Source of the DNA: Proteus vulgaris | GTDB taxonomy: Bacteria > Pseudomonadota > Gammaproteobacteria > Enterobacterales > Enterobacteriaceae | Length of the DNA stretch: 64,000 bases | Direction of reading: 5' to 3' | Assembly (NCBI RefSeq): GCF_033708015.1 | Contig: NZ_CP137920.1 | Span: 1,054,001 to 1,118,000 of the forward strand | Shown: one piece after another, positions 43,162-53,536 of the stretch | Position numbering within the stretch: the stretch's first letter is position 1 | Layout: the number at the start of each line of letters is the position of its first letter | The notes under the pieces: model-generated | Told to the model about the DNA's origin: nothing | Database searches by the model: none | What the model saw: only the letters and a program-made list of their open reading frames with translations | Position numbers and translations under genes: made by a program

Positions 43162-43806
43162 TTATTGCTGTGGTTGAAATCCTAGTTGTGTACAAAAATG
43201 CTTAACTAATAACGGTGCTACCTGTGTCGTTGTCGTATTAGGTGCAAAATCAATTAATTGCGTCATTTTTAGATCAGAATAACCACAAGGATTTATTCGT
43301 GAAAAAGGGGATAAATCCATATCGATATTGAGCGCAAGTCCATGAAAAGAACAGCCTTTACGAATACGTAATCCTAAAGAGCAAATTTTATCACCCTTTA
43401 CATAAACGCCAGGCGCATCAGCGCGAGCATAAGCTTCTACATTAAACTCTGCCAACGTATCAATAACGGTGTTTTCAAGAGCGGTGACTAATTGACGAAC
43501 ACCTATATGATTGCGTTTTAAATCAATTAAAACATACATCACTTGTTGACCAGGGCCATGATAAGTCACTTGACCACCACGATCAGATTGAATAACAGGG
43601 ATAGTTCCCGTATTTAATAAGTGCTCTGCTTTTCCTGCTTGGCCTTGGGTAAAAACCTGTTCGTGTTGAACGAGCCATATTTCATCCGGTGTGTGACTTT
43701 CCCTTTTTTCCGTAAACTGATGCATAGAATCAGAAACCGGTAAATAGGGTTTCACACCTAATTGGCGAATAATGATTGTCTTGTCTTGCACCGTGAAAAT
43801 CTTCAT
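43162..43806 (-). CDS. lipB: Octanoyltransferase LipB
   Basis: Transfers octanoyl from acyl carrier protein to lipoyl domains, the step before LipA. 214 residues (213 in E. coli). Catalytic Lys140 ([10 protein letters not shown]) and Cys174 (INPCGYSDL) are found, as is the [12 protein letters not shown] substrate loop. It is 101 bases before lipA in the same direction. Confidence 0.96.
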   Translation of the reverse strand: MKIFTVQDKTIIIRQLGVKPYLPVSDSMHQFTEKRESHTPDEIWLVQHEQVFTQGQAGKAEHLLNTGTIPVIQSDRGGQVTYHGPGQQVMYVLIDLKRNHIGVRQLVTALENTVIDTLAEFNVEAYARADAPGVYVKGDKICSLGLRIRKGCSFHGLALNIDMDLSPFSRINPCGYSDLKMTQLIDFAPNTTTTQVAPLLVKHFCTQLGFQPQQ

Positions 43807-43912
43807 TTGTAGCGTAATTGTGAAGAGCAGTATAACGCTCCAGTAAATGAACTACCAGATTGAGATGTTTTTTTTCCGAGGTAGGATTAAAAATAAGGAG
43901 ATACAGAATAAG

Positions 43913-43940
43913 AAAAAGCGCCTTAATGAAAGGCGCTTTT
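43913..43940 (-). terminator. Terminator after ybeD
   Basis: AAAAGCGCCTT and AAGGCGCTTTT pair over a short loop; on the minus strand a U-rich run follows. It separates ybeD from lipB, so lipB probably has its own promoter. Confidence 0.82.
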
Positions 43941-43966
43941 AAAAAGTTATCGATTAGAAGAAACGA

Positions 43967-44233
43967 TTAGAGAACCATACGTACTAGTTCAAGCTCACCT
44001 AATTCTTTATATAATGTTTCTACTTGATCGATATGCGTTGCGTTGATGGTAATGGAAACAGAGTGATAATTACCTTTACTACTTGGTTTCACTGAAGGTG
44101 TATAATCACCCGGTGCATGGCGTTGAATGACTTCAACGACTTGGTCCACCAATTCTGGTTTTGCATGACCCATCACTTTATAAGTGAAAGAACATGGGAA
44201 CTCTAACAGCTCGTTTAATTTTGTTTTCATCAT
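43967..44233 (-). CDS. ybeD: DUF493 protein YbeD
   Basis: An 88-residue ACT-like fold protein (E. coli 87) found next to lipB but with no firm function. [21 protein letters not shown] and [17 protein letters not shown] are conserved. The first two codons are both ATG. Located between dacA and lipB as in E. coli. Confidence 0.94.
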   Translation of the reverse strand: MMKTKLNELLEFPCSFTYKVMGHAKPELVDQVVEVIQRHAPGDYTPSVKPSSKGNYHSVSITINATHIDQVETLYKELGELELVRMVL

Positions 44234-44302
44234 AATGTAATTCCTTAAGACAACAGGCGCTGTTGTTTTAATAATGTATTTCTACACCTAATCTTAGCAA
44301 AT

Positions 44303-44335
44303 AAAAAGCGCATTCCTTACATAATAAGGAATGCG
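44303..44335 (-). terminator. Terminator after dacA
   Basis: CGCATTCCTTA (44309-44319) and TAAGGAATGCG (44325-44335) are perfect 11-bp arms with a five-base loop. On the minus strand the stem is followed by CTTTTTATTT. Confidence 0.88.
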
Positions 44336-44430
44336 ATACTGGTAATTAGGGTAAATATTTAGGCGGTAAATGTGTTTCTGCCAATATCTGTATGAAAGTT
44401 ATATGTGGCCACATTTAGCTTTTTCAAGTC

Positions 44431-45642
44431 TTAGCCAAACCAGTGTGAGAATAATAATTTTATATAGTCGATAATACGGCTAAAGAAACCACCTTCTTTT
44501 ACATCATTCATCACAACAAGCGGGCGCTGCTCAATAACTTGGCCATCAAGTTGGAAATTAATTGTTCCCACAACTTGATTTTTAGTGACTGGTGCATGTA
44601 ATTCTACATTATCAAGAATATAGCTGGCTTTTAAATCTTTTAAACGACCGCGAGGAATAGTTAAATAAACATCTTTATCTACCCCTAATTGTACTTTATC
44701 TGTTTCACCATACCAGATAGGCTCAGCCGCGAACTCTTTACCCACTTGTAATGGTTTTACAGTTTCAAAGAAACGAAAACCCCAAGTAAGTAGTTTTTTA
44801 CTTTCGGCATCGCGACCTTTAGATGAATGACCGCCCATAACCGCAGAAATTAAACGCATATTGCCTTCAGTTGCAGAAGCGACAAGGTTATAGCCAGCAG
44901 ATGCAGTGTGGCCTGTTTTAATACCATCAACGTTTAAACTGGTATCCCATAACAAACCATTTCGATTAGTTTGGCGGATATTGTTGTAGGTGTATTCTTT
45001 TTCTTTATAGATGGCATATTCATCTGGTACATCGCGAATTAATGCAGCACCAATTAACGCCATATCGCGCGCCGAGCTGTATTGTCCAGGGGCATCAAGA
45101 CCATGAACGGTTTGGAATTGTGTATTTTGTAAACCTAGACGTTTAACGTAATCGTTCATCATGGTCACAAATGTATCTTGGCTTCCCGCAATGTAAGAGG
45201 CCATTGCGACACAAGCATCATTACCTGATTGTAAGTTAATACCACGCGTTAATTGTGCGACTGTAACGTGATCACCCGGTTTTAAGAACATTAAAGAAGA
45301 ACCACGAAAAATAGGATTACCTGTTGCCCATGCTTCTTCACCAATGGGGACAATATCGCTATTAGAGATTTTACCCGCACGAATAGATTGACCGATAACA
45401 TAGCTGGTCATCATCTTGGTTAAACTTGCAGGATCGCGGCGAACGTCGGCATTCATTTCAGCCAGTACTTTTCCTGAATTATAATCAATAAGAATATAAG
45501 ATTCGGCTTCGATACTAGGAACAGCGGGTATCATTGTTTTTAGGGAATCTTCCGCAATGCCTTGATGACTTACTGTGAGTAAAGCAAAAGTGGCGCTTAA
45601 TAGACTTGTTCTTAGTAATTTTGCTGGGAGTATTTGTTTCAT
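44431..45642 (-). CDS. dacA: D-alanyl-D-alanine carboxypeptidase DacA (PBP5)
   Basis: Trims the terminal D-Ala from pentapeptides in the periplasm, setting the number of cross-links. 403 residues as in E. coli. A signal peptide ends near GIA-ED (about 30). Active motifs: Ser73-x-x-Lys76 (SLTKMM), SGN in LQSGNDACV and KTG in DGIKTGHTA. The C-terminal amphipathic anchor ([18 protein letters not shown]) is present. Confidence 0.97.
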   Translation of the reverse strand: MKQILPAKLLRTSLLSATFALLTVSHQGIAEDSLKTMIPAVPSIEAESYILIDYNSGKVLAEMNADVRRDPASLTKMMTSYVIGQSIRAGKISNSDIVPIGEEAWATGNPIFRGSSLMFLKPGDHVTVAQLTRGINLQSGNDACVAMASYIAGSQDTFVTMMNDYVKRLGLQNTQFQTVHGLDAPGQYSSARDMALIGAALIRDVPDEYAIYKEKEYTYNNIRQTNRNGLLWDTSLNVDGIKTGHTASAGYNLVASATEGNMRLISAVMGGHSSKGRDAESKKLLTWGFRFFETVKPLQVGKEFAAEPIWYGETDKVQLGVDKDVYLTIPRGRLKDLKASYILDNVELHAPVTKNQVVGTINFQLDGQVIEQRPLVVMNDVKEGGFFSRIIDYIKLLFSHWFG

Positions 45643-45764
45643 TCTGTTTGTTTAATCCAAAAATTCAGTGAAAAATAGGGGCTGATAAATAAAATATCAG
45701 CAAATCCAGACGATTCTACGCTTGAATTTGCTGATATAAAAAGGATTTTACGTAAAAATATCCC

Positions 45765-46700
45765 TTATTGGGTAATAATAAATCCAGTGATATCTTTAAC
45801 TTGTTTTAATTTGTTTTTTATTGTTTCGGCTTGATCTTTCGATGAATAAGGGCCGAGTTGCACTTTATATAATCCATCTGTTTTATTTATCACACCTTGG
45901 GTGCTAAATAATGATGATAAGTCATTGAGCCAAGACTGAGCATTATTTTCGTTACTGAGAGCACCGACTTGGACATAAAAACCTTGTGCTATGGAATTTG
46001 AGGATAATACTGGCTTTGGAGCTGGAGCTGGAGCTGGAGCTGGAGCTGGAGCTGGAGCTGAAGGCTCAATAGGCATATTGTTGCTTGTAGGCGCAGCAGG
46101 CTGAGCATTAAAATTAGGACGTTCTGGCAATGCTGTTGTTTTCTTTTCTATCTGTGCACCATGTGTACCAACACCACTCATATGGCCTGTTTGGTCAACA
46201 ACAATTCCTTCAATAAGCAATGGGGTTGTCGGCATTAAACGTAAGCTATCAGAAACGGCTGGAGTGACTTGAATTTGTTTTCCATTGACGTAAGGACCAC
46301 GGTCGTTAATACGTACAACCATTGTGCGTCCATTGAGCAAGTTTGTGATTTTTGCATAGCTTGGGATCGGTAATGTCGGATGTGCGGCAGCAAATTCATA
46401 GGGATTAACGCGCTCACCAATGCTCGTTAAACGACTCATTGCTAAACTATCATAGACAACGGCTTCTCCTCGCTCACTGAAGTTGGCAGGATCACTCACA
46501 ATACGGTAAACCACCCCATTTTTTCGGTAATCTTGATTGGCGGTAGGGTGATAAGGCTCGTAACGTGGCTCAGTACCGAGCACACGTTGAGTTGGCACAT
46601 TGGGTAATGGTGCTGGTTGTTTATTCGTATTCGGCTTATCACTAACACACCCTGATAGTAGCAATGCACTGATACCAATCAAAACCCATTGCAGACGCAT
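45765..46700 (-). CDS. rlpA: Septal-ring lytic lipoprotein RlpA
   Basis: An outer-membrane lipoprotein with a double-psi beta-barrel (about 60-165; YEFAAAHPTLPIPSYAKI, VRINDRGPYV) and a C-terminal SPOR domain (about 230-311; GFYVQVGALSNENNAQSW) that binds denuded glycan. Lipobox LLSGC gives Cys18. Between them is a Pro/Ala linker encoded by seven exact copies of a hexanucleotide (46018-46059). 311 residues; shorter than E. coli (362). Confidence 0.93.
   Translation of the reverse strand: MRLQWVLIGISALLLSGCVSDKPNTNKQPAPLPNVPTQRVLGTEPRYEPYHPTANQDYRKNGVVYRIVSDPANFSERGEAVVYDSLAMSRLTSIGERVNPYEFAAAHPTLPIPSYAKITNLLNGRTMVVRINDRGPYVNGKQIQVTPAVSDSLRLMPTTPLLIEGIVVDQTGHMSGVGTHGAQIEKKTTALPERPNFNAQPAAPTSNNMPIEPSAPAPAPAPAPAPAPKPVLSSNSIAQGFYVQVGALSNENNAQSWLNDLSSLFSTQGVINKTDGLYKVQLGPYSSKDQAETIKNKLKQVKDITGFIITQ
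46018..46059. repeat. (GGAGCT)7 hexanucleotide repeat in rlpA
   Basis: Seven perfect copies of GGAGCT, encoding the alternating Ala-Pro linker of RlpA on the minus strand. A multiple of three, so copy-number change would lengthen or shorten the linker without a frameshift. Confidence 0.95.
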
Positions 46701-46710
46701 AAAAACCTCA

Positions 46711-47823
46711 TTATAAACTTTTCGATAGTAGTTTTCGGTGTGTATGAATTGACATCACGATACCAAACCCTGCCATTAACACAATAAGAGCAGAGCCGCC
46801 ATAACTCATCAGCGGTAATGGAACACCCACAACAGGAAGGATGCCACTCACCATGCCTATGTTGACAAACACATAGACAAAGAAAATTAACATTAATCCG
46901 CCAATCATTACTCTGCCAAATGTATTTTGTGCTTTCGTTGCAAGGTATAGGCCTCGCGCGATTAAGAGTATATAAAGCGTCAGTAGTATCAAAACACCAA
47001 TTAATCCGAGTTCTTCAGCCAATACAGCAAAAATAAAATCCGTATGGCGCTCTGGTAAGAATTCTAATTGAGATTGAGTGCCTTGTAACCATCCTTTTCC
47101 ATGTAATCCACCAGAACCAATGGCAATTTTAGATTGGATGATATGATATCCCGCGCCAAGTGGATCTGATTCGGGGTCAAGAAGCATCATTACTCGTGCT
47201 TGCTGGTAATCATGCATGAGGAAAAACCAAAGTATGGGGATAAAGGCGGCAACAAGAATAATCGCTACGGTGATAAGGCGCCAACTCATGCCCGCCAAGA
47301 AAAGGACAAATAATCCGGAAGCGGCAACAAGAATTGATGTTCCTAAGTCCGGCTGCGCTGCAACTAATAAAGTTGGCACAAAAATAAGTACTAGAGCAAT
47401 AGCAGTATTACGCAATGTAGGAGGGCACACATCACGATTCATAAATCGGGCGACCATTAAAGGTACTGCTATTTTAGCGATTTCTGAAGGCTGAAAACGT
47501 ACAATACCTAAATCAAGCCAACGTTGTGCCCCCTTACTTATTTGACCAAAGACATCAACAAGAATAAGCAAAATAACACAGAAAAAATAGAGATGAGGCG
47601 CCCAGTTTTCATAGACTCTGGGGGGGATTTGCGCCATGACTATCATGATCATAAACCCCATTGCAATCTGTCCTATCTTACGTTGCATCATTTCTGGATC
47701 TTGTCCGCTGGCACTCCACATAATAAATGCGCTGTATCCTAATAAAGCAATAATACAAAGTAAGAATAAGGGATCGATATGGATCCGTGTCCAGAAGGAT
47801 TTTTTCTTATTATTTTCAGTCAT
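46711..47823 (-). CDS. rodA: Peptidoglycan glycosyltransferase RodA (MrdB)
   Basis: SEDS-family polymerase of the rod-elongation machine. 370 residues (E. coli 370) with about ten membrane segments. Conserved [20 protein letters not shown], the extracellular [18 protein letters not shown] and [14 protein letters not shown] segments are present. It lies five bases after mrdA; the pair works together as a polymerase-transpeptidase. Confidence 0.97.
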   Translation of the reverse strand: MTENNKKKSFWTRIHIDPLFLLCIIALLGYSAFIMWSASGQDPEMMQRKIGQIAMGFMIMIVMAQIPPRVYENWAPHLYFFCVILLILVDVFGQISKGAQRWLDLGIVRFQPSEIAKIAVPLMVARFMNRDVCPPTLRNTAIALVLIFVPTLLVAAQPDLGTSILVAASGLFVLFLAGMSWRLITVAIILVAAFIPILWFFLMHDYQQARVMMLLDPESDPLGAGYHIIQSKIAIGSGGLHGKGWLQGTQSQLEFLPERHTDFIFAVLAEELGLIGVLILLTLYILLIARGLYLATKAQNTFGRVMIGGLMLIFFVYVFVNIGMVSGILPVVGVPLPLMSYGGSALIVLMAGFGIVMSIHTHRKLLSKSL

Positions 47824-47828
47824 GAGTA

Positions 47829-49739
47829 TTATTCCTCTGAACCACGTGGTGCGGGTGGAGAAGCTGGCAATACAGTATTGTTATCACCAAGAAGAATGTG
47901 GTCTAGAATTTGTCTTGTAATATCACCGACAGAAGGGCCTGCGCCACCATTTTCTAGAATAATAGAGATGGCTACCGTTGGCTTATCATAAGGCGCAAAG
48001 GCAATCATCAATTTGTGGTCACGAAGATGTTCAGCCAATTGGCTCGCATTGTAGGTTTCGTAACTGAACACCTGTGCCGTTCCTGATTTTGCGGCTACTT
48101 TATAAGGTGCATCAGCAAAACTTCGGCGACCTGTACCATTAGGGAAATTAGCCACACCATACATACCGTGTTTTGCTAATTCCCAATAACCTGAGTTGAT
48201 ATCACCAATTTGGCGTGTTTCAGTATCAACATAAGGCAACATTTCATTGCCAAGCTTTGTACCATAAAGTAGGTGAGGGGTTTTAACTTGACCATCATTA
48301 ATTAATGTCATTAAAGCTTTCGCCATTTGAATTGGCGTTGCTGTCCAATAACCTTGCCCAATCCCTACGGGGATCGTGTCGCCTTGATACCAAGGCTTTT
48401 TATAACGTTGTTGTTTCCACTCTCGCGTTGGCATAATGCCGTTGCGCTCTTCGGATAGATCAATACCAGTATATTCGCCATAACCAAAGCGACCCATCCA
48501 CGTTGATATACGATCAATTCCCATATCATAAGCAACTTGGTAGAAGAAAGTATCCGCAGATTCTACGATAGATTTTGTAACATTAAGTTTTCCATGTCCC
48601 CAACGTTTCCAATCGCGATAACGTTTTTCAGAGCCAGGAAGTTGCCACCAGCCAGGATCATGAATTGTTGTATTGGCAGTGATTACACCTTCACTTAATG
48701 CAGCAACAGACATAAACGGTTTTACAGTTGATGCTGGCGGATACAGACCTTGGGTTGTACGGTTGATCAGCGGTCTATCTGGGTTGTTTAATAACCTTTG
48801 ATATTCGGTGTTCGAAATCCCACCGACAAACAAGTTAGGGTCATAACTCGGGTTTGATACAAGCGCTAAAATTTCACCATTGCGAGGATCGGTTACGACA
48901 ACTGCAGCTCGGCTTGTGGTGAGTAATGTTTCAATATAGGTTTGCAGTTCAAGGTCAATGGTAAGATAGATATCTTTACCTGCTTGTGGAGGCTGTTCAT
49001 GTAATTGGCGAATAACTCGACCACGGCTATTAACTTCAACTTCTTCATAACCTGTTGTTCCGTGTAAAACAGACTCATAATAACGTTCGATGCCTAACTT
49101 GCCAATATCATGAGTTGCCGCATAGTTAGGTGATAAACCTTCTTTATCAAGGCGTTCAACATCTTTATCGTTAATTTTTGCGACGTAGCCAATTACATGC
49201 GTTAATGCAGAACCATAAGGATAATAACGACGTTGATAGCCTTTAATTTCTAAGCCGGGATAACGGTATTGATTGATAGCAAAACGTGCGACTTGTACTT
49301 GGGTTAATGTTGTTTTTAAGGCAATAGAGCTAAATCGACGTGAACGCTTGCGTTCTTTTTCAAAGGCTGCAATATCTTCGTCAGTTAAGTCAACAACATC
49401 CCTTAAACTTTCAAGCGTCTCTTGTAGGTTTGTTACCTTTTCAGGCACAATTTCTAACTGATAGATAGTGCGATTTAGTGCAAGAGGGATACCTTTGCGG
49501 TCATAAATAATGCCCCTGCTGGGCGCAATGGGGACTAATTTAATTCGGTTATCATTTGAACGTGTTTGGTAATCATCATGGCGATCGATCTGTAAGTGAT
49601 TGAGGTTAAAAACCAAAATACCACTTAATATAATAATTACTGAAAATGCGACAATTACACGACGGATAAATAACTTTGATTCCGCTGTATAATCTCGAAA
49701 CGGGGTACGTTTTTTTCTTTTCATCCCATTTGACTTCAC
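47829..49739 (-). CDS. mrdA: Peptidoglycan transpeptidase MrdA (PBP2)
   Basis: Class B penicillin-binding protein that cross-links the side wall with RodA. 636 residues (E. coli 633). One N-terminal membrane segment (about 26-46), the dimerisation region, and the transpeptidase with STVKP active serine, SADT (SxN-type) and KSGTAQVF. A second ATG at codon 6 is possible. Confidence 0.96.
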   Translation of the reverse strand: MKSNGMKRKKRTPFRDYTAESKLFIRRVIVAFSVIIILSGILVFNLNHLQIDRHDDYQTRSNDNRIKLVPIAPSRGIIYDRKGIPLALNRTIYQLEIVPEKVTNLQETLESLRDVVDLTDEDIAAFEKERKRSRRFSSIALKTTLTQVQVARFAINQYRYPGLEIKGYQRRYYPYGSALTHVIGYVAKINDKDVERLDKEGLSPNYAATHDIGKLGIERYYESVLHGTTGYEEVEVNSRGRVIRQLHEQPPQAGKDIYLTIDLELQTYIETLLTTSRAAVVVTDPRNGEILALVSNPSYDPNLFVGGISNTEYQRLLNNPDRPLINRTTQGLYPPASTVKPFMSVAALSEGVITANTTIHDPGWWQLPGSEKRYRDWKRWGHGKLNVTKSIVESADTFFYQVAYDMGIDRISTWMGRFGYGEYTGIDLSEERNGIMPTREWKQQRYKKPWYQGDTIPVGIGQGYWTATPIQMAKALMTLINDGQVKTPHLLYGTKLGNEMLPYVDTETRQIGDINSGYWELAKHGMYGVANFPNGTGRRSFADAPYKVAAKSGTAQVFSYETYNASQLAEHLRDHKLMIAFAPYDKPTVAISIILENGGAGPSVGDITRQILDHILLGDNNTVLPASPPAPRGSEE

Positions 49740-49761
49740 TTACTGACCCGCCAATTATTGA

Positions 49762-50232
49762 TTATTCACGATGATAAGGATGGTTTGTGGTAATGCTCCA
49801 TGCTCGATAAAGGCTTTCTGCAACCACGACACGAACAAGGGGATGTGGCATTGTTAAAGGAGATAACGACCAGCTTTGTTCTGCGGCAGCTTTACAAGCG
49901 GGTGCTAAGCCTTCAGGGCCACCAATGAGTAAGCTGACATTTCTACCATCAAGCTTCCATCGATCAAGCTGTTCTGCAAGTTTTGGCGTATCCCAGCGAG
50001 CACCTGGAATATCGAGAGTGACGATGCGATTTCCTTTACCTACGGCTGCTAACATGTGTTCACCTTCTTTTTCGAGAATACGTTTAATATCCGCATTCTT
50101 CCCTCGCTTGCCAGCGGGGATCTCGATAAGTTCTAAAGGCATGTCTTTGGGAAATCGACTAAGATAATCCATAAAGCCGGTCTGTATCCAGTCCGGCATT
50201 TTTGTACCAACGGCAATGAGCTGTAATTTCAA
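49762..50232 (-). CDS. rlmH: 23S rRNA (pseudouridine1915-N3)-methyltransferase RlmH
   Basis: A SPOUT methyltransferase that acts on the pseudouridine at 1915, one of the residues made by RluD encoded at 830. 156 residues; [13 protein letters not shown] is the S-adenosylmethionine knot and [18 protein letters not shown] the C-terminal core. It overlaps none and follows rsfS by two bases. Confidence 0.96.
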   Translation of the reverse strand: MKLQLIAVGTKMPDWIQTGFMDYLSRFPKDMPLELIEIPAGKRGKNADIKRILEKEGEHMLAAVGKGNRIVTLDIPGARWDTPKLAEQLDRWKLDGRNVSLLIGGPEGLAPACKAAAEQSWSLSPLTMPHPLVRVVVAESLYRAWSITTNHPYHRE

Positions 50233-50234
50233 AC

Positions 50235-50561
50235 TCAGCTCCAGAGTTTTTCAAGTTCATACATACGGCGGCTATCTTCTTGCATGACGTGTACCATGGC
50301 TTCACCAAGATCAACGACAATCCAGTCAGAAACGCCTTGACCTTCAACACCTAAAGGTTGTAACCCTACTTCGCGACAATCATCAACGAGATTATCTGCA
50401 ACAGACATGAGATGTCTGCTTGATGTGCCTGTACAAATAATCATGTAATCAGTCACACTTGATTTTCCGCGTACATCTAATGCAATAATGTCTTGAGCTT
50501 TAGAATCTTCAAGTTTATCAATAATAAATTGCTGTAATTCAGAGCCTTGCAAAAGGATCAC
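50235..50561 (-). CDS. rsfS: Ribosome silencing factor RsfS
   Basis: Binds ribosomal protein L14 and blocks subunit joining in nutrient stress. 108 residues (105 in E. coli). [22 protein letters not shown] and GWIVVDLG-type [16 protein letters not shown] are the family core. It is the first gene of the rsfS-rlmH-mrdA run here, and no longer joined to nadD. Confidence 0.96.
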   Translation of the reverse strand: MILLQGSELQQFIIDKLEDSKAQDIIALDVRGKSSVTDYMIICTGTSSRHLMSVADNLVDDCREVGLQPLGVEGQGVSDWIVVDLGEAMVHVMQEDSRRMYELEKLWS

Positions 50562-50597
50562 CTTTAATCTAATGAGTTAATTCAATCGAAAAATAAC

Positions 50598-50724
50598 ATA
50601 CTCGTGGTACTTCAAGTTGCAGCGTTGTTGACGACATTTATTTTGCACTAGTTATATACTTTGGTATGCTCCTAGAGACTTACTCACTTGTTGTCTAACT
50701 GCGGCTCAAATTATTTAGAATATG
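50598..50724. repeat. ERIC (enterobacterial repetitive intergenic consensus) element
   Basis: 127 bases, the standard ERIC length. The left end ATACTCGTGGTACTTCAAG and the right end GGCTCAAATTATTTAGAATAT follow the two ERIC termini (ATACCCGTCATACTTCAAG, CTCGAATTATTTAGGGTAT), and a central palindromic portion (ATACTTTGGTATGCTCCTAG) stands in the place of the ERIC core. It sits 37 bases before rsfS. Confidence 0.78.
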
Positions 50725-50932
50725 CATGCTATTTTAAAGGAATTTATACCAATAAATCTATTTTACTGAATGATTAATTCCAGTTAGCAATAACAAGAAC
50801 ATCAACCTCATTTTCTTGTTTTTCGACGTTTGATTTAAAAAAATTCATATATGCCCATTAACTGCGCCATAATAAATAACAAAAAGAAGGCAGATAAGAA
50901 CTTTTCCGTTTAGACGACAGTTTTACCTTACA

Positions 50933-50948
50933 GTTCCCTTAAGGGAAC
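50933..50948. promoter_or_regulatory. Perfect 16-bp palindrome
   Basis: GTTCCCTTAAGGGAAC, 133 bases before the DUF1722-type gene and about 370 before rsfS. Could be an operator for a dimeric regulator. No binding protein is known from the sequence. Confidence 0.5.
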
Positions 50949-51080
50949 AGAGGGTGAGAATAACAGCTAAACCTCGTCTGTCAATGCTGATTAGACACCT
51001 AATTAGCCTGTTGCACTTTGTTTGTTAAGTTTAGATTATACAGGCTCATACTCATACTTTTTTAGTTAGAGAGAAAAAGA

Positions 51081-51827
51081 ATGGAAAGAAAAGAATATTA
51101 TCTCGGACTATCTTCAGAAATTGTGAGTAAATGCAATCGCCAATTACAAGAAAAGTTAGCGTTACTTTGCCATGTCGTAAAAGATGAAAAAATAGGTATT
51201 TTGCAAATAGATCCCCAAAGCAGAGAACATTTGTTGCCAATTTATGGTTATATCGGAAAAGAAGGGGATCGTATTGTTTCACCATCAAATTTTATCTTAC
51301 CTCAATTAAGCTTTGAGCAACTTTTACAGCCTATTGCTCTTGATCATTTTCTTACCCAATTTTTTACACTATTTGATTATCAACAACAGGTTAATCAATT
51401 ATTAAGTAAAGGGGCTTTGATTAAATTCCATAGTCGATATAAGTATTTGATTATGGCTTATTCACAAGTGGCTTATCGAGAGTTAGGACGCTATATTGCT
51501 AATCTTTCTGACGAAATCTCCCTTGACGAAATTGCCTCGACATATCAACAAAAGCTAATGAGAGCATTAAGTGTTGCACCAAATCGAGAAGGACAAACTA
51601 ATGCATTGATGCATATGGCAGGATATTTTAAGCGAGCACTAAATTCGCAACAGAAACAAGAAATGTCACAGACAATTTTGTTATATCGTCAAGGTGTAGT
51701 GCCTTTCTCTCAACCTTATGATTTACTTCAATATTGGTTAACCATTTATCCTGATGATTATTTGATTAATCAACGCTATTTTTCGCCTTATCCATCTGCT
51801 TTTAATGACTTAAGAGCACAACTTTAG
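51081..51827 (+). CDS. DUF1722-type protein (YbgA-like)
   Basis: 248 residues; the C-terminal part (about 90-220) has the DUF1722 pattern HSRYKYLIMAYSQVAYRELGRYIAN, with the conserved His, Tyr and Lys, and HMAGYFKRALN. The N-terminal 85 residues lack the cysteines of the DUF523 partner domain. DUF1722 proteins often accompany photolyase or stand alone; function unknown. It lies on the opposite strand between nadD and rsfS, where E. coli has cobC. Confidence 0.75.
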   Translation: MERKEYYLGLSSEIVSKCNRQLQEKLALLCHVVKDEKIGILQIDPQSREHLLPIYGYIGKEGDRIVSPSNFILPQLSFEQLLQPIALDHFLTQFFTLFDYQQQVNQLLSKGALIKFHSRYKYLIMAYSQVAYRELGRYIANLSDEISLDEIASTYQQKLMRALSVAPNREGQTNALMHMAGYFKRALNSQQKQEMSQTILLYRQGVVPFSQPYDLLQYWLTIYPDDYLINQRYFSPYPSAFNDLRAQL

Positions 51828-51837
51828 AATGAACATC

Positions 51838-52509
51838 TTATTTATAAAGTTGTTGCTGGCGAATATAGTCTTCAACAAGGGTAGGTAGTAAATCGTGGCA
51901 ATCTAAACCGGCTTTGTGACGAGCTCGAATCTCTGTCGCTGAAATATTATAAAGTGGTGTGTCAGCGAGAAATATTTTGCCCGCAGGTAAACAATGAATG
52001 TCTTCTTGCTGATGAGTTTGATGCGTGGTCAGCCATGTCTGCATTTTTGCCGAGCCAAAATGTGTTTGATAACCGGGACGGGCGCAAACTAGTAAATGGC
52101 ATACATTCAACAGTTCATCCCACTGATGCCATGTATTAATAGAAAGTAATGAATCTTGACCAATAATAAAAGCTAAAGGATGCTTATCACCGATCTCTTT
52201 TCTGAAGTCTCTTAGTGTCTCAATAGTATAAGAAGGTGTTGGCTTCTCAAGCTCTCGAGTATCGACTTTAAATGAGGAGTATGGCTCAAGAGCAAGGCGT
52301 ACCATCTCAAGACGTTGTTGAGAAGATGCCTCTGGTTGAGGGCGATGAGGAGGAATATTGTTAGGTAACCAAATCACTTCTTTTAAACCAATTAATCCTG
52401 AAAGTGCTTCAACAGGACGCAAATGTCCATAATGAATAGGATCAAATGTACCACCATATAAAGCGATGGCTTGATTAATTAAAGGTGTTGAGTGATTGGT
52501 TCTAGGCAT
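51838..52509 (-). CDS. nadD: Nicotinate-nucleotide adenylyltransferase NadD
   Basis: Makes nicotinic acid adenine dinucleotide in NAD synthesis. 223 residues (E. coli 213). Nucleotide-binding GGTFDPIHYGHLRP and the C-terminal ISATEIRAR are intact. The start overlaps the holA stop by eight bases. Confidence 0.96.
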   Translation of the reverse strand: MPRTNHSTPLINQAIALYGGTFDPIHYGHLRPVEALSGLIGLKEVIWLPNNIPPHRPQPEASSQQRLEMVRLALEPYSSFKVDTRELEKPTPSYTIETLRDFRKEIGDKHPLAFIIGQDSLLSINTWHQWDELLNVCHLLVCARPGYQTHFGSAKMQTWLTTHQTHQQEDIHCLPAGKIFLADTPLYNISATEIRARHKAGLDCHDLLPTLVEDYIRQQQLYK

Positions 52510-53536
52510 GGCTTACAAATCCTTCAGGCAATGCTTTTCCACAAAGTAATAACCCTAGCGCACTAAGAGAAGGCCAAACTGTTTGTCCATAATCTTGTTT
52601 AAGAGTAATTTCAATTGTTGTTAGCAATCTTATTGCTGTCAGCAATTGATGTTCAGATAAACGTTGTAGTGCTGCTGTGAATATTGGGCGTCGGTTTTGC
52701 CAGATTCGATGTTTATCAAAAATCGTTTTTAACGAAGCTGTTTTAGACTCACGATGTAGAGTGATCAACTGCATTAATTCACGTTGCAACGTCCTGAGTA
52801 AAATGACTGGTTCAGCGTCTTCTCTTTTGAGTTGTTGCAAGATATGCCATGCACGTTGTGTTTTCCCAGCGAGTAATGCATCAACCCAGTGATAAGGGGT
52901 AAAATGTGACGCATCATTGACGGCGGCCTCGACTCTTGGGAGCGTTAGCTTACCATCAGGGTACAACAGAGAAAGGCGCTCGATAGCTTGTGCTAGTGCC
53001 AGTAAATTTCCTTCATAACAGTAGCAAAGTAATTGATTACCTTGTTCATCCAGCACTAACCCTTTTTGTTTTGCTCGACGTGCAACCCAATGAGGTAATT
53101 TATCAAGCTCTGGGGTTAGACAAGAAATGTAAGTTCCGTGTTGGCTTAGCGTTTTAAACCATTCACTGTTTTCTTGTGCTTTTGTGAGTTTATTGCCACG
53201 TAAAATCAACAATAAATCTTGATGTAATTCTTGAGATAGGCGAGTGAGTTTTTCTGACATCGCTGCATTGGGACCATTTTCAGGTAAATGCAGTAAAAGA
53301 GATTGCTTTTGAGAAAAAAGGCTTAGCGATTGACAAAGCGAGTAAATTTCATTCCAGTCCGTATTATTATCAAGGGTGAATTGATAATGTTCGATGAATC
53401 CTTGGGATTTAGCCACGGATTGAATAGCATCTTGAGACTCTTGGAGTAACAGCGGTTCATTACCCCAGAGTAGGTAACTTTGGCGCAGCCCCTCTTGGAG
53501 CTGCGCATTCAGTTGTTCTGGATATAAGCGGATCAT
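52502..53536 (-). CDS. holA: DNA polymerase III delta subunit HolA
   Basis: The wrench subunit of the clamp loader that opens the beta ring. 344 residues (E. coli 343). MIRLYPEQLNAQLQEGLRQSY, NEPLLLQESQDAI and the C-terminal helices are family-like. It overlaps the lptE stop by four bases and nadD start by eight. Confidence 0.95.
   Translation of the reverse strand: MIRLYPEQLNAQLQEGLRQSYLLWGNEPLLLQESQDAIQSVAKSQGFIEHYQFTLDNNTDWNEIYSLCQSLSLFSQKQSLLLHLPENGPNAAMSEKLTRLSQELHQDLLLILRGNKLTKAQENSEWFKTLSQHGTYISCLTPELDKLPHWVARRAKQKGLVLDEQGNQLLCYCYEGNLLALAQAIERLSLLYPDGKLTLPRVEAAVNDASHFTPYHWVDALLAGKTQRAWHILQQLKREDAEPVILLRTLQRELMQLITLHRESKTASLKTIFDKHRIWQNRRPIFTAALQRLSEHQLLTAIRLLTTIEITLKQDYGQTVWPSLSALGLLLCGKALPEGFVSHA

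Larger units (their letters stand above)
50562..51080. other. rsfS upstream intergenic with ERIC element
   Basis: About 520 bases with no supported gene. It has an ERIC repeat (50598-50724) close to rsfS, a perfect 16-bp palindrome (50933-50948), and should contain the promoters of rsfS and of the opposite-strand DUF1722-type gene. Confidence 0.65.

Noticed and set aside
47216..47494. Plus-strand frames opposite rodA and mrdA
   Set aside because: Shadows of well-supported minus-strand genes; composition mirrors the membrane-protein codons.
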